Assembly (NCBI GenBank): GCA_015654835.1
Contig: JAATGG010000104.1
Coordinates: 1-39,491, forward strand
Reading direction: 5' to 3'
DNA: 39,491 nt
From: Terriglobales bacterium
GTDB lineage: Bacteria; Acidobacteriota; Terriglobia; Terriglobales; Acidobacteriaceae
The notes under the pieces are model-generated. The model worked only from the letters and a program-made list of their open reading frames with translations, was not told the origin of the DNA and searched no databases. A program made the position numbers and the translations under genes. Positions 32,453-39,491 of this stretch are shown here, piece by piece. The number at the start of each line of letters is the position of its first letter. Position 1 is the first letter of the stretch.

Positions 32453-34116
32453 GCGTGCACCTCAACTTCTCCAGACACACTGCCTTCAATTTCCCGTGAG
32501 CCGCAAGCACATACGCCCGCCGGGCAGTTTTTGTTTTCGATGTGCTCGATATACTCGTTGCGGAAGTAACGCAGCGTGCTCAGCACAGGATTGGGAGCCG
32601 TCATGCCCAGGCCACACAGACTTGTTTCCTTGATGACGGAGCAGAGGTCAACCAGTACGTCGAGGTCGGCATAGGTGCCTTCTCCATTGCAAATCTTGGC
32701 CAGGATCTGATGCATCTGCGCCGTGCCCGCGCGGCAGGGAATGCATTTGCCGCACGACTCGCCCATGCAGAACTCGACGAAGAACTTGGCTACGTTGACC
32801 ATGCACGACGTGTCGTCCATGACGATCATGCCGCCGGAGCCCATCATCGAACCAACGCCAATCAGGGATTCATAGCTGACGGGAATGTCGAGATGCTCTT
32901 CGGGAATGCAACCGCCCGAAGGGCCGCCGGTTTGTACGGCCTTGAAGCGCCGGCCTTCCGGGACACCGCCGCCGATGCCGAAGATGATCTGGCGCAGCGT
33001 CATGCCCATCGGGACTTCGACCAAGCCGGTGTGGTTGATTTTGCCAGTGAGTGCGAAGACCTTGGTGCCCTTGCTCTTCTCCGTGCCCATGTTGGCGAAC
33101 CATGCTCCGCCGTTGCGGATGATAGGCGGCACATTGGCGAATGTTTCAACGTTGTTGATGAGCGTCGGCTTGCCCCAGAGTCCGGAAACGGCGGGATAGG
33201 GCGGTCTCGGCTTGGGGGTGCCGCGCTTGCCTTCGATGGAGGCGATCAGAGCGGTCTCTTCACCGCAGACAAATGCGCCTGCGCCGAGACGAATCTCGAT
33301 GTCGAAGTTGAACGCGGTGCCGCAGATGTTGTTGCCGAGCAAACCGCGCCGGCGAGCATCGCGCAATGCCGTGCTCAAGCGGCTGACAGCCAACGGATAC
33401 TCGGCGCGCACATAGACGAAGCCGCGGCTGGCACCGACGGCGTAAGCGGCAATGGTCATGCCTTCAATCACGCGCTGCGGATCGCTCTCAAGCACGCTGC
33501 GATCCATGAATGCGCCGGGGTCGCCCTCGTCGCCGTTGCAGATCACATACTTCATATCGCCGACTGCCTTGGCGACCGTGCCCCATTTCAAGCCTGTGGG
33601 ATAACCGCCACCGCCGCGGCCCTTGAGCCCGCTCCGGGTGATCTCTTCGATCACTGTGATGGGCGTCATCTCCGTCAATGCCTTGAGCAGGGCGACAAAG
33701 CCGTCGCGGCCGATGTAGTCTTCGATTTTTTCAGGATCGATGCGGCCGGAGTTCTCAAGAACTACGTGCACCTGATCGTCGAAGTGCTCGCGCAGGTCGC
33801 AGAGCAACTCCGGGATCGGCGCTCCCTCGACGCTTTTGACCACTTCTTTGGCGCGTTCCGGCGTCACATGCTGATAGAGAACATTGATCGGTTCCATAAA
33901 GACCAATGGACCCGATGCGCACAAACCCATGCAGCCGGTGCGGCGCACGATGATGCGTTTGTTGGAGACGCTGGCTTCGCGCGCCAACTCGTCCTTGATT
34001 TTGTCGCTGTGCTGGGACAGGCAACCGGTGCCCATACAGACGTTGATTTCAAAGTCGGCTTTGGCCCGTTCCTGCTTGGAGTTCTCGGCAATCTGTTGGA
34101 GCTCTTCCAGGTTCAT
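32449..34116 (-). CDS. hoxF: Hydrogenase NADH-binding subunit HoxF
   Basis: A 555-residue diaphorase subunit where NAD(H) and FMN bind. The N-terminal thioredoxin-like [2Fe-2S] domain (about 25-110) has CMGTGC and GCMGLC. The NuoF core has the nucleotide-binding [16 protein letters not shown] (about 200-215), [17 protein letters not shown] and [14 protein letters not shown]. The C-terminal [4Fe-4S] motif is [13 protein letters not shown] with a later Cys in SLCGLG. A final Cys-containing tail ([10 protein letters not shown]) is extra. The ATG at 34116 (MNLEELQQ) shares its A with the hoxE stop; the longer frame upstream lies inside hoxE. HoxE is separate, as in cyanobacterial-type enzymes. 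Confidence 0.95.
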   Translation of the reverse strand: MNLEELQQIAENSKQERAKADFEINVCMGTGCLSQHSDKIKDELAREASVSNKRIIVRRTGCMGLCASGPLVFMEPINVLYQHVTPERAKEVVKSVEGAPIPELLCDLREHFDDQVHVVLENSGRIDPEKIEDYIGRDGFVALLKALTEMTPITVIEEITRSGLKGRGGGGYPTGLKWGTVAKAVGDMKYVICNGDEGDPGAFMDRSVLESDPQRVIEGMTIAAYAVGASRGFVYVRAEYPLAVSRLSTALRDARRRGLLGNNICGTAFNFDIEIRLGAGAFVCGEETALIASIEGKRGTPKPRPPYPAVSGLWGKPTLINNVETFANVPPIIRNGGAWFANMGTEKSKGTKVFALTGKINHTGLVEVPMGMTLRQIIFGIGGGVPEGRRFKAVQTGGPSGGCIPEEHLDIPVSYESLIGVGSMMGSGGMIVMDDTSCMVNVAKFFVEFCMGESCGKCIPCRAGTAQMHQILAKICNGEGTYADLDVLVDLCSVIKETSLCGLGMTAPNPVLSTLRYFRNEYIEHIENKNCPAGVCACGSREIEGSVSGEVEVHA

Positions 34117-34610
34117 TACACTGTCCACCTTTCGAATTGCTCCTGCAGTTTGGCGGCAGTCGTGTCGCCCATCAGTTCTCCGTCGAAGATCGCCACCGGA
34201 GCGCGGCCACAGGCACCCACGCACCGCGCGGTCATGAGTGAAATTTTGCCGTCAGGCGTGGTGTCGCCTTCCTTGATCTGCAAATGCCGTTCCGCGTAGG
34301 CCACCAGCCGGTCTGCACCTTTGATGTAGCACGCGGTTCCCGTGCACACCGTGCAGGTATGTTCCCCGGGCGGTTTCAGGCTGAAGTAGTGATAGAACGT
34401 GACCACTCCATAGGCCTGACTGAGAGGGACGCGCAAGGACTTGGCGACGAACCGGATCGACTCATCGTCGAGATATCCAAACGAGGTCTGCACGGTGTGC
34501 AGCGTCTCGATCAGCGCATGCCGGGCAAAACCATGACGGCGCATCGTGCCGTTGACGATCTTCCACCGCTTGTCGGCCGATGGAAGGGGGGGCATAGGAT
34601 AGACGGGCAC
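34116..34610 (-). CDS. hoxE: Hydrogenase diaphorase subunit HoxE
   Basis: A 164-residue NuoE-like subunit with one [2Fe-2S] cluster in a thioredoxin fold; ligands are in CTVCTGTACYIKGA (about residues 85-98) and ARCVGACGRAP (about 125-135). It is the first gene of the operon. The start is taken as GTG 34610 because AGGAGG lies 4 bp upstream; an ATG at 34637 is in frame but has no such site. It may provide the side path to ferredoxin proposed for cyanobacterial HoxE. Its stop overlaps the hoxF start by one base (TAATG). Confidence 0.92.
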   Translation of the reverse strand: MPVYPMPPLPSADKRWKIVNGTMRRHGFARHALIETLHTVQTSFGYLDDESIRFVAKSLRVPLSQAYGVVTFYHYFSLKPPGEHTCTVCTGTACYIKGADRLVAYAERHLQIKEGDTTPDGKISLMTARCVGACGRAPVAIFDGELMGDTTAAKLQEQFERWTV

Positions 34611-34945
34611 ATTTCCTCCTAAAACAACTCTTGCCATTCGCAGACACGGCCCTAAAAAGGCGTGAGCAACCGCGAAACGGCTGATGCAATTGCACTTTCA
34701 CATTGCGGGAATTAAGAATAGACACGCATTGAATGGCCGTCCCGAATGCAGAGACATTAGAAAATTGGACAGATAAGGTCGTCGGTGACGGTCGTCACCC
34801 GGAGGCGAAAGAAAAATTCTAAAGACGCTGTATCGCGCAATTTTTCAGAGAGTTATATCAAAGTGGGAGGGAAAGGGGCGAGGGGAGCGGCACAACAGCA
34901 AGCCAGAAAGAAAAGCGGAACGGCGAGGGGCGTAAGAACGCTTCC
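34611..34945. other. hox operon upstream region
   Basis: 335 bp between the end of the LacI-type gene and hoxE, with no gene. It contains the palindrome and -10 candidate described at 34756-34799 and an AT-rich patch near 34800-34865. I see no terminator after the LacI-type gene. Confidence 0.5.
34756..34799 (-). promoter_or_regulatory. CRP/FNR-type operator and -10 box of the hox operon
   Basis: The palindrome GGTGA-CGGTCG-TCACC (34784-34799) has the same 5-6-5 spacing as the sites before the group 4 hydrogenase. On the minus strand a -10 candidate TCTAAT (34761-34756, 5 of 6) lies downstream, placing the palindrome centre about 42 bp before the predicted start. That is the class II activator position of CRP/FNR proteins. 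Confidence 0.55.
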
Positions 34946-36022
34946 TCACCCCACACTACTGGCCGTTTCGACGCCGCTCTTTTTAGCGGCAACCCGTGCC
35001 GGGGCGGTCGATTCCCGGACGATCAACTCGGGCTCGACCGAAATCTCCCGCGGCGCTTCGGCGTCTGACAGAATCCGTTCGAGAAGAGTTTTTGCGGCCA
35101 AGCGGCCCATTTCATGCAGAGGCTGGCGAATTGTGGTCAGGCTCGGCGTTTGAAATGCGGCTTGCGGAACGTCGTCGAAACCGACGACCGAAACATCCTG
35201 CGGTACCCGCAACTGCGCATCGTGGAGGGCACGAATTGCGCCGATTGCCGTCATGTCATTGAAGCAGACAATGGCCGTGAAGCGCCGGCGATGGGCGAGC
35301 AACTGCTGCACGACAGGATATCCAAGTTCAGGCGATGTGAGGTCTTGCGTGAGGCGGATCGTGAGCTCGGGATGGATGGCCAGCCCGAGACTGCGGGCTG
35401 CCTCGGTGATGCCCTCCCAGCGAATCTCGGAGTCGGAGCTATAGGGCTGGCCGCGCATGAACGCGATTTCGCGGTGCCCGAGATCATAGAGCTTGCGCAG
35501 CGTCATTTGCGCCGCTGCCTTGTGATCGAGGGACACGTTGGTCACGCCGGCGATTTTTCGATGGCCGGCGACGGCCACCGCCGGCACTGCCAGCCTTTGT
35601 TCAAGGCGGGTATCGACGGTGATGATCCCTTCAGCGCCGCGGTTCATCAGCATCTGCAGATGCCGCTCGATGAGCTCGGAACGATGCCTGTGATGGGCGA
35701 TGAAATAAAAGTAATTCTGTTCCAGCAGATAGTCGCCGATCCCATCCATCACGCGCGCATGATAGCCGTCGAGAACAGGGACCAAAATGCCAATGGTCAT
35801 GGTCCGGCGGCTGCGCAGGGAGCGGGCAACAAAGCTTGGCTGGTAGTTGAACTTTTGTGCAGCGGCACGGATGCGTTCACGGGTGGCCTCGGGGATCGAA
35901 CGGCCGGGAACGTTATTGAGCACAACCGAAATGGTGGCCGGGTCAAGCTCAAGATGAGCTGCCAGGAACTTGAGTGTTACCCGTTCGGTTGTACTTTCGG
36001 TGCTGTTCTTTTTTTTGCTCAT
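34946..36022 (-). CDS. LacI-family transcriptional regulator
   Basis: A 358-residue repressor. The N-terminal helix-turn-helix (about residues 16-40, LKFLAAHLELDPATISVVLN) and hinge helix region (about 50-70, YQPSFVARSLRSRR) are followed by a periplasmic-binding-protein-like sensor (from TIGILVPVL, about 74, to about 340). Usual late blocks are FTAIVCFNDMTAIGA and VPQDVSVVGFDDVPQAAF. LacI-family proteins normally respond to sugars. The Thr/Lys-rich N-terminal 12 residues and the Ala/Lys C-terminal tail are extra. It is upstream of, and co-directional with, the hox operon but separated by 335 bp; no sugar genes are adjacent, so its target is unknown. Confidence 0.92.
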   Translation of the reverse strand: MSKKKNSTESTTERVTLKFLAAHLELDPATISVVLNNVPGRSIPEATRERIRAAAQKFNYQPSFVARSLRSRRTMTIGILVPVLDGYHARVMDGIGDYLLEQNYFYFIAHHRHRSELIERHLQMLMNRGAEGIITVDTRLEQRLAVPAVAVAGHRKIAGVTNVSLDHKAAAQMTLRKLYDLGHREIAFMRGQPYSSDSEIRWEGITEAARSLGLAIHPELTIRLTQDLTSPELGYPVVQQLLAHRRRFTAIVCFNDMTAIGAIRALHDAQLRVPQDVSVVGFDDVPQAAFQTPSLTTIRQPLHEMGRLAAKTLLERILSDAEAPREISVEPELIVRESTAPARVAAKKSGVETASSVG

Positions 36023-36244
36023 TACGAGGCAACAACCTCTGATTCAATATTGGGCACTGCGGATCTCCGGGCCGGCAAGGCGCAGACAAAAACAGCCGCC
36101 AGGAATGCAGCGGTTCCGGATTTCACAGAGGCTCCACAGGAGCCCTAATTCAAATGCAGTCCATAACATTCACGCAGAGACAGCATGTATGTCAAGCTGA
36201 AAATCGGGAACAAGCGTTTGCCTGCGGACGTTGCCGGAAGGCAT

Positions 36245-36754
36245 TTAGAGCTGCCGGTGGGCGTAGGTCTCCCAATGCAACACTTCGCCGAGGGAACGCT
36301 TTTCGACGCCCGGCGCTTCGGCCGGATAGCCAACTGGGATCAGGCAAATCAACCGATATCCTTCGGGCGCGCCGACGAACTGGCGAATGGCATCGGCGTA
36401 GCCTTCTTTTTCGCCGGCAACCCAGCAGGCGCCGAGGCCATGGGCATGGGCTGCCAGGAGAATGTGCTCGCTGGCTGCCGAGCCGTCTTCAAGGAAATGC
36501 ACGGTGGGTTTGCAGATCACCAGAATGCAGGCGGCGGCGGTGGCAATGAACTGGGCGTGTCCGGTCAGCTCCGGCAGTTTGCGCAACATGGCTTTGTCGG
36601 TGACCACCACGAACTCCCACGGCTGTTCATTCATGGCGGTGGCCGCCAGTCGTCCGAAATCGACAATGTCTTCTAAAACTTCGCGTGCTACCGGCTGGCC
36701 GGTGTAGGCGCGGATGCTGCGCCGCTCTTTGAGTAATTGCAGTCCCTCGTTCAT
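36245..36754 (-). CDS. Nitroreductase-family flavoprotein
   Basis: A 169-residue FMN-dependent oxidoreductase of the nitroreductase family, usually a dimer using NAD(P)H. It opens LLKERRSIRAYTGQPVARE, where RRSIR binds the FMN phosphate. It has ATAMNEQPWEFVVVTD in the first third and HAHGLGACWVAGE before the C-terminus, with LIPVGYPAE closing the fold. The physiological substrate cannot be told; the family includes nitro-compound, quinone and flavin reductases. It has no obvious operon partner: 200-bp gaps lie on both sides. Confidence 0.9.
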   Translation of the reverse strand: MNEGLQLLKERRSIRAYTGQPVAREVLEDIVDFGRLAATAMNEQPWEFVVVTDKAMLRKLPELTGHAQFIATAAACILVICKPTVHFLEDGSAASEHILLAAHAHGLGACWVAGEKEGYADAIRQFVGAPEGYRLICLIPVGYPAEAPGVEKRSLGEVLHWETYAHRQL

Positions 36755-36853
36755 CTCGCTTCTTTCTGATGTGAACTTGTGTGTTACGCGGATTCACCTC
36801 TTGATTCAATCATAGAACTGCGAAGCGGCGTGCCCCTGCCATGAGCTTTTTGC

Positions 36854-36887
36854 GCGGAGTGCGCGTCCTGACGGATTAGCACTCCGC
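36854..36887. terminator. Hairpin between the nickel permease and nitroreductase genes
   Basis: The 9-bp GC-rich stem GCGGAGTGC (36854-36862) / GCACTCCGC (36879-36887) lies 69 bp after the permease stop in its direction of transcription. No T-run follows, so it may act as a weak terminator. Confidence 0.4.
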
Positions 36888-36955
36888 ACAAGGAAATGCA
36901 GATGAAAACGCTGCAAATTGTGCGGCTCTTCGGGGGGGCGTGTCCAGCGAATGTT

Positions 36956-37723
36956 TTAGCCGAGTGCCGGCAGACGGTCGGAGATGCCGAAGAGGAAGAT
37001 GATCCCGATGATGCAGCTATAGGCGGCACCGGTCCAGGCTACGAAATGATAGAAGCGGGGATGGTGGCCGCTGGCCTTGAAGGCGCCTCCCATCGTGGCG
37101 GTCATGATTGCATTCATCGCTACCAGGCCCAGGGCGAAGGCTCCCAAGCCCATCATTCCGCGGGAGGTTCCACCGAGATTTGCGGTGAGGAAGAAGAGCG
37201 CCAACTGACTCGGGGTCTCGGCGCCGACGCCGTGCAGAACGCCGATAAGGAAGACCGACTTGCCGTTGTACATCCACTGAAAGCGTTCGGGACGAGGGAG
37301 TTGCCGGTCTCCCATGCGCCGGATGCGCCAGACCAGCCACAGCAAACCATTGATAGCAATGGCTAAACGGCTTTCGATGCGGCCGTGCCGATGACCGTGA
37401 GCATCTTTTCTTAGGATGCCGGCCACTACGCCGATGCCAAGCACGATGAGAGTCAGGCCGATGAGCCGCTCGGTCCAATGGTCGAGTCCTTCAGGCAGGC
37501 CAAGGTGCATTTGAAGCACGGCGATACCCAAGGTGGCTACGGTGAAGGCGTGGCCGAGCGCGTAGGTCATGCCTAAACGCAGGCCACTGCGCCAGTTGGG
37601 CTGGACGGCGGTAATGTCGGAGATGGCGGCCAGATGGTCGTAGTCGAAGCCATGCCGCAGTCCTAGAAGCAGACAGGAGCCGAGCGCGGCATCGAGTTTC
37701 CAGTCGCCGGGAAGGAGAATCAC
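36956..37723 (-). CDS. Nickel/cobalt permease (NiCoT/HoxN-like)
   Basis: A membrane protein of about 255 residues with six to eight helices. The first conserved helix carries LLGLRHGFDYDHLAAISD, matching the metal-binding HX4DH signature of HoxN/NixA nickel permeases. A second block, LGHAFTVATLGIAV, follows about 30 residues later, and a His-rich loop (KDAHGHRHGR) about 50 residues after that. The later part has GVLHGVGAETPSQLALFF. The start is uncertain: a GTG at 37723 and a TTG at 37792 are both in frame and neither has a good Shine-Dalgarno. Nickel supply for the two [NiFe] hydrogenases is the likely role. Cobalt transport is an alternative. Confidence 0.8.
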   Translation of the reverse strand: MILLPGDWKLDAALGSCLLLGLRHGFDYDHLAAISDITAVQPNWRSGLRLGMTYALGHAFTVATLGIAVLQMHLGLPEGLDHWTERLIGLTLIVLGIGVVAGILRKDAHGHRHGRIESRLAIAINGLLWLVWRIRRMGDRQLPRPERFQWMYNGKSVFLIGVLHGVGAETPSQLALFFLTANLGGTSRGMMGLGAFALGLVAMNAIMTATMGGAFKASGHHPRFYHFVAWTGAAYSCIIGIIFLFGISDRLPALG

Positions 37724-37839
37724 ATGTGCAGTATAAAGCAGGATTGCAGGATGGTGGGGGCGGTACGCGGTATGACGGGTCGGATTTAGCAACGGTGAGG
37801 AGGCTGGCTCGTTGCCAAATCATCGAGTCCTGCAGAAAT

Positions 37840-37883
37840 GGGAGCCGGTTCAAGAGGCGACGGATGCGCCTGAACCGGCTCCC
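37840..37883 (-). terminator. Terminator of the SYLF gene
   Basis: The 13-bp stem GGGAGCCGGTTCA (37840-37852) / TGAACCGGCTCCC (37871-37883) starts 35 bp after the SYLF stop on the minus strand. A short T-rich stretch (ATTTCTG) follows on that strand. Confidence 0.65.
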
Positions 37884-37917
37884 GATGAGTGAGAGACCTG
37901 TTGGCTGATTGCGACTC

Positions 37918-38616
37918 TTACTCGCCGGCTGCGCGGGCCTGTGCCTTGGCGCCGACTACAGCGCCGAGGAACGGATGGGCGGCGGGGGGCGGAGGAACCG
38001 TGCCGGCAAGAACGTTGTGGATCGTGACGCCCGGGCCGTAGACCGCCTTCATGGCGTCATCATCGCGATGGACGACCGCGCCGTTCAGGGTGAGTCCGGC
38101 GAAGGCGCCTTTGGAGCGCGAGTAGGTGAGGATCTCAGAGTTGAGCTTCCAGTCGGTGTCGGCGGAGGCATGGCGGCCGACCGGGCCGGCGGACGCAGAC
38201 GCGTCGCCACCGATCTGGAACTTGCTGGAGAGCAGGTGCTGCATGCCGCGATCACTCTGGATAATCATGATCAGGTCGACGCCTTCGACGCCGATCTGCA
38301 GGCCCCAGCTTCCGCCGGTGATTGCGAAGAATGCGGGAGCGCTCCACTTTCCACCTGCGGTGCGGCAGGTGGCGACGCCGCGGCCGCCTTCAGCGCCGAA
38401 GACGAATCCGCCCTTGATCATGTGGGGAACCACGGCGATGCACTTGGCATGGTCGAGCACTTCTTCGGGGATGCCCTTGTCGGGGGGTGCCATCACCTGA
38501 TGCAGCACTTCGCCGGCATGTTGCAGCCGGTCATTCGCTGCTTCGAGCGTAGAATCGGCCCAGGCTAAAGTAGTCGTCAAGCTCAATACGGCACTTAGAA
38601 CCAGAAGTTTCTTCAT
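37918..38616 (-). CDS. Secreted SYLF (YSC84-type) lipid-binding protein
   Basis: A 232-residue protein with a signal peptide (MKKLLVLSAVLSLTTTLAWA). The SYLF domain, known to bind lipids in the YSC84/SH3YL1 family, fills most of the mature chain: IPEEVLDHAKCIAVVPHMIK, GGFVFGAEGGRGVATCR, PAFFAITGGSWGLQIGVEGVD, DASASAGPVGRHASADTDW and SRSKGAFAGLTLNGAVV. The C-terminal Pro/Ala-rich tail ends the protein. The start is placed at ATG 38616 with GGAAGG 11 bp upstream; a GTG at 38628 is the alternative. It is likely periplasmic or outer-membrane associated. No link to neighbours is evident. Confidence 0.9.
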   Translation of the reverse strand: MKKLLVLSAVLSLTTTLAWADSTLEAANDRLQHAGEVLHQVMAPPDKGIPEEVLDHAKCIAVVPHMIKGGFVFGAEGGRGVATCRTAGGKWSAPAFFAITGGSWGLQIGVEGVDLIMIIQSDRGMQHLLSSKFQIGGDASASAGPVGRHASADTDWKLNSEILTYSRSKGAFAGLTLNGAVVHRDDDAMKAVYGPGVTIHNVLAGTVPPPPAAHPFLGAVVGAKAQARAAGE

Positions 38617-38858
38617 ATTGCTGTTCACCTTCCTTGTGTTGGCCTGCGTGTCGCAGGTTGATCGCTCAGGGGATCGTTCTCCGCAGGCGGACAGCCACTA
38701 CGCCGAAGCTGTCGTACCCATGCCAGAAGAACAGGAATGCTCGAATTGCGTCGGGCACGGCCCCACTGCTCTTCAACTTAAATGAGAATCGCACCTAATT
38801 GGTTGCCCCAAGCATTTCTACGGCGCGACGTCAAGAGGCCGAGCGATGAGGTAGTGTC

Positions 38859-39491
38859 CTAATTTGGTTTTTGGCCCCGTTTTTTCTCCTGCTTGTCGGG
38901 GACCGTGCCCAAGGGCTTCAGATACCTGAAGTTCTCAGGCTCGCACTCGTAGAGTCCACCGAACCATTGTGTTTGCATAGCTCCGAGGCAATCCTTAAAA
39001 GTGACATCACCACTGATGGTAAAGAGCGTGCGCCGCTCAAACCCTTCCTTTGTCTCAATGCCGGTTTCAATATAGAAGGGGTATCCAGACTCCTTACCGT
39101 CCCTGCTTGGAGGCAAACGGACACTTTCAGAGACGGTGAATCGTTCCCACTCTCCCGGATAAAGGGCGACAGTTGTAACGATCTTTTGGACCGTCAAGAG
39201 GAATGGGGTGTTATTGACGGCCTCAAATCGCAGTTCAAGCACAAAGGGCTTTCCAGGGCGACTTACCGCTTCGACTCCTCTGGTTTCCACATCAACCCAC
39301 TGTTGCATACCGGCAGATTGCAAATCGGCTTGTCTTCCGATTTTGCGCAGAGAGTTCTCCAGGCGAGGAATCCTGCGATTCCCCCAACAACAACCAATGC
39401 CCAGTTGGACCATGTTCCTGGCCAGAACGCCTCTTTCCAGTTGTGCGACTGCTCCTGGGCGGCTTTATGCTTGGCTTCCCAATCGTGGTCA
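38859..39491 (-). pseudogene. Membrane-anchored hypothetical protein, frameshifted and cut by the window edge
   Basis: From the right edge, minus-strand translation gives a charged segment (KHKAAQEQSHNWKEAFWP) and then one membrane helix (WSNWALVVVGGIAGFLAW) followed by RTL. The natural continuation RKIGRQADLQSAGMQQWVDVE lies in another frame, starting after CAGAGAG at 39349-39355, so a 2-bp gain of the AG repeat (or equivalent) breaks the gene. The remaining 160 residues, to the stop at 38859, form a soluble beta-rich domain (PFVLELRFEAVNNTPFLLTV, ERRTLFTISGDVTFKD). The overall pattern of one helix, coil, then beta domain is common in acidobacterial hypothetical proteins. The downstream ATG at 39413 could start a shorter frame, but the match of the two frames argues for one broken gene. 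The 5' end is outside the window. Confidence 0.65.

Noticed and set aside
32542-34299. 585-residue plus-strand open frame opposite hoxF and hoxE
   Set aside because: Antisense shadow; the opposite strand has every HoxF and HoxE motif and fits the operon.

Overview
The window reads as a moderately GC-rich bacterial chromosome, most likely from an acidobacterium of the Terriglobia/Acidobacteriaceae type. That placement is an inference from gene style: secreted glycan hydrolases beside fermentation genes, a twin-arginine aldo/keto reductase, a DUF6599-like secreted protein and a SYLF protein. No rRNA, tRNA, CRISPR array or phage was seen. The one mobile-element trace is a broken IS66 transposase at the left edge, next to a perfect 26-bp palindrome.

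Layout. 1-2.6 kb: IS66 remnant, then a secreted sialate O-acetylesterase-type SGNH hydrolase. 2.6-6.8 kb, minus strand: rubrerythrin; a fluoride-defence operon (promoter, fluoride riboswitch, crcB, a tandem DUF190 protein and a single DUF190 protein); and a YbiT-type ABC-F ATPase. 7-10.5 kb: a PilZ protein, feoAB and a small unknown protein. 10.8-15.5 kb: pyruvate:ferredoxin oxidoreductase (nifJ) overlapping a dihydroorotate-dehydrogenase-like flavoprotein. 15.6-17.1 kb: a GH29 fucosidase. 17.5-20.3 kb: adhE. 20.5-27.0 kb: a six-gene group 4 membrane-bound [NiFe] hydrogenase operon whose first gene fuses two antiporter-like modules. 27.2-29.2 kb: Tat-exported aldo/keto reductase and a secreted protein of unknown function. 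29.2-34.6 kb, minus strand: hoxEFUYH NAD-linked [NiFe] hydrogenase plus its maturation protease. 34.9-39.5 kb, minus strand: LacI-type regulator, nitroreductase, nickel/cobalt permease, SYLF lipid-binding protein, and a frameshifted membrane-anchored protein cut by the window edge.

How the parts fit (inference from known pathways). The 10.8-34.6 kb section is a fermentation and hydrogen island. NifJ would make acetyl-CoA and reduced ferredoxin. The group 4 hydrogenase can pass ferredoxin electrons to protons while pumping ions. AdhE reduces acetyl-CoA to ethanol with NADH, and HoxEFUYH exchanges electrons between NAD(H) and H2. The nickel permease and FeoAB would supply metals for the Ni-Fe and Fe-S centres, and rubrerythrin fits oxygen-stress protection. 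CRP/FNR-type GTGA-N6-TCAC palindromes lie upstream of both hydrogenase operons and between feoA and its divergent neighbour, with a weaker copy before nifJ, so a shared anaerobic or redox regulator is plausible.

The most interesting items are the riboswitch-controlled crcB operon carrying three PII-like domains as 2+1, the fused double antiporter with a degenerate second half, and the shared palindromes before the two hydrogenases.
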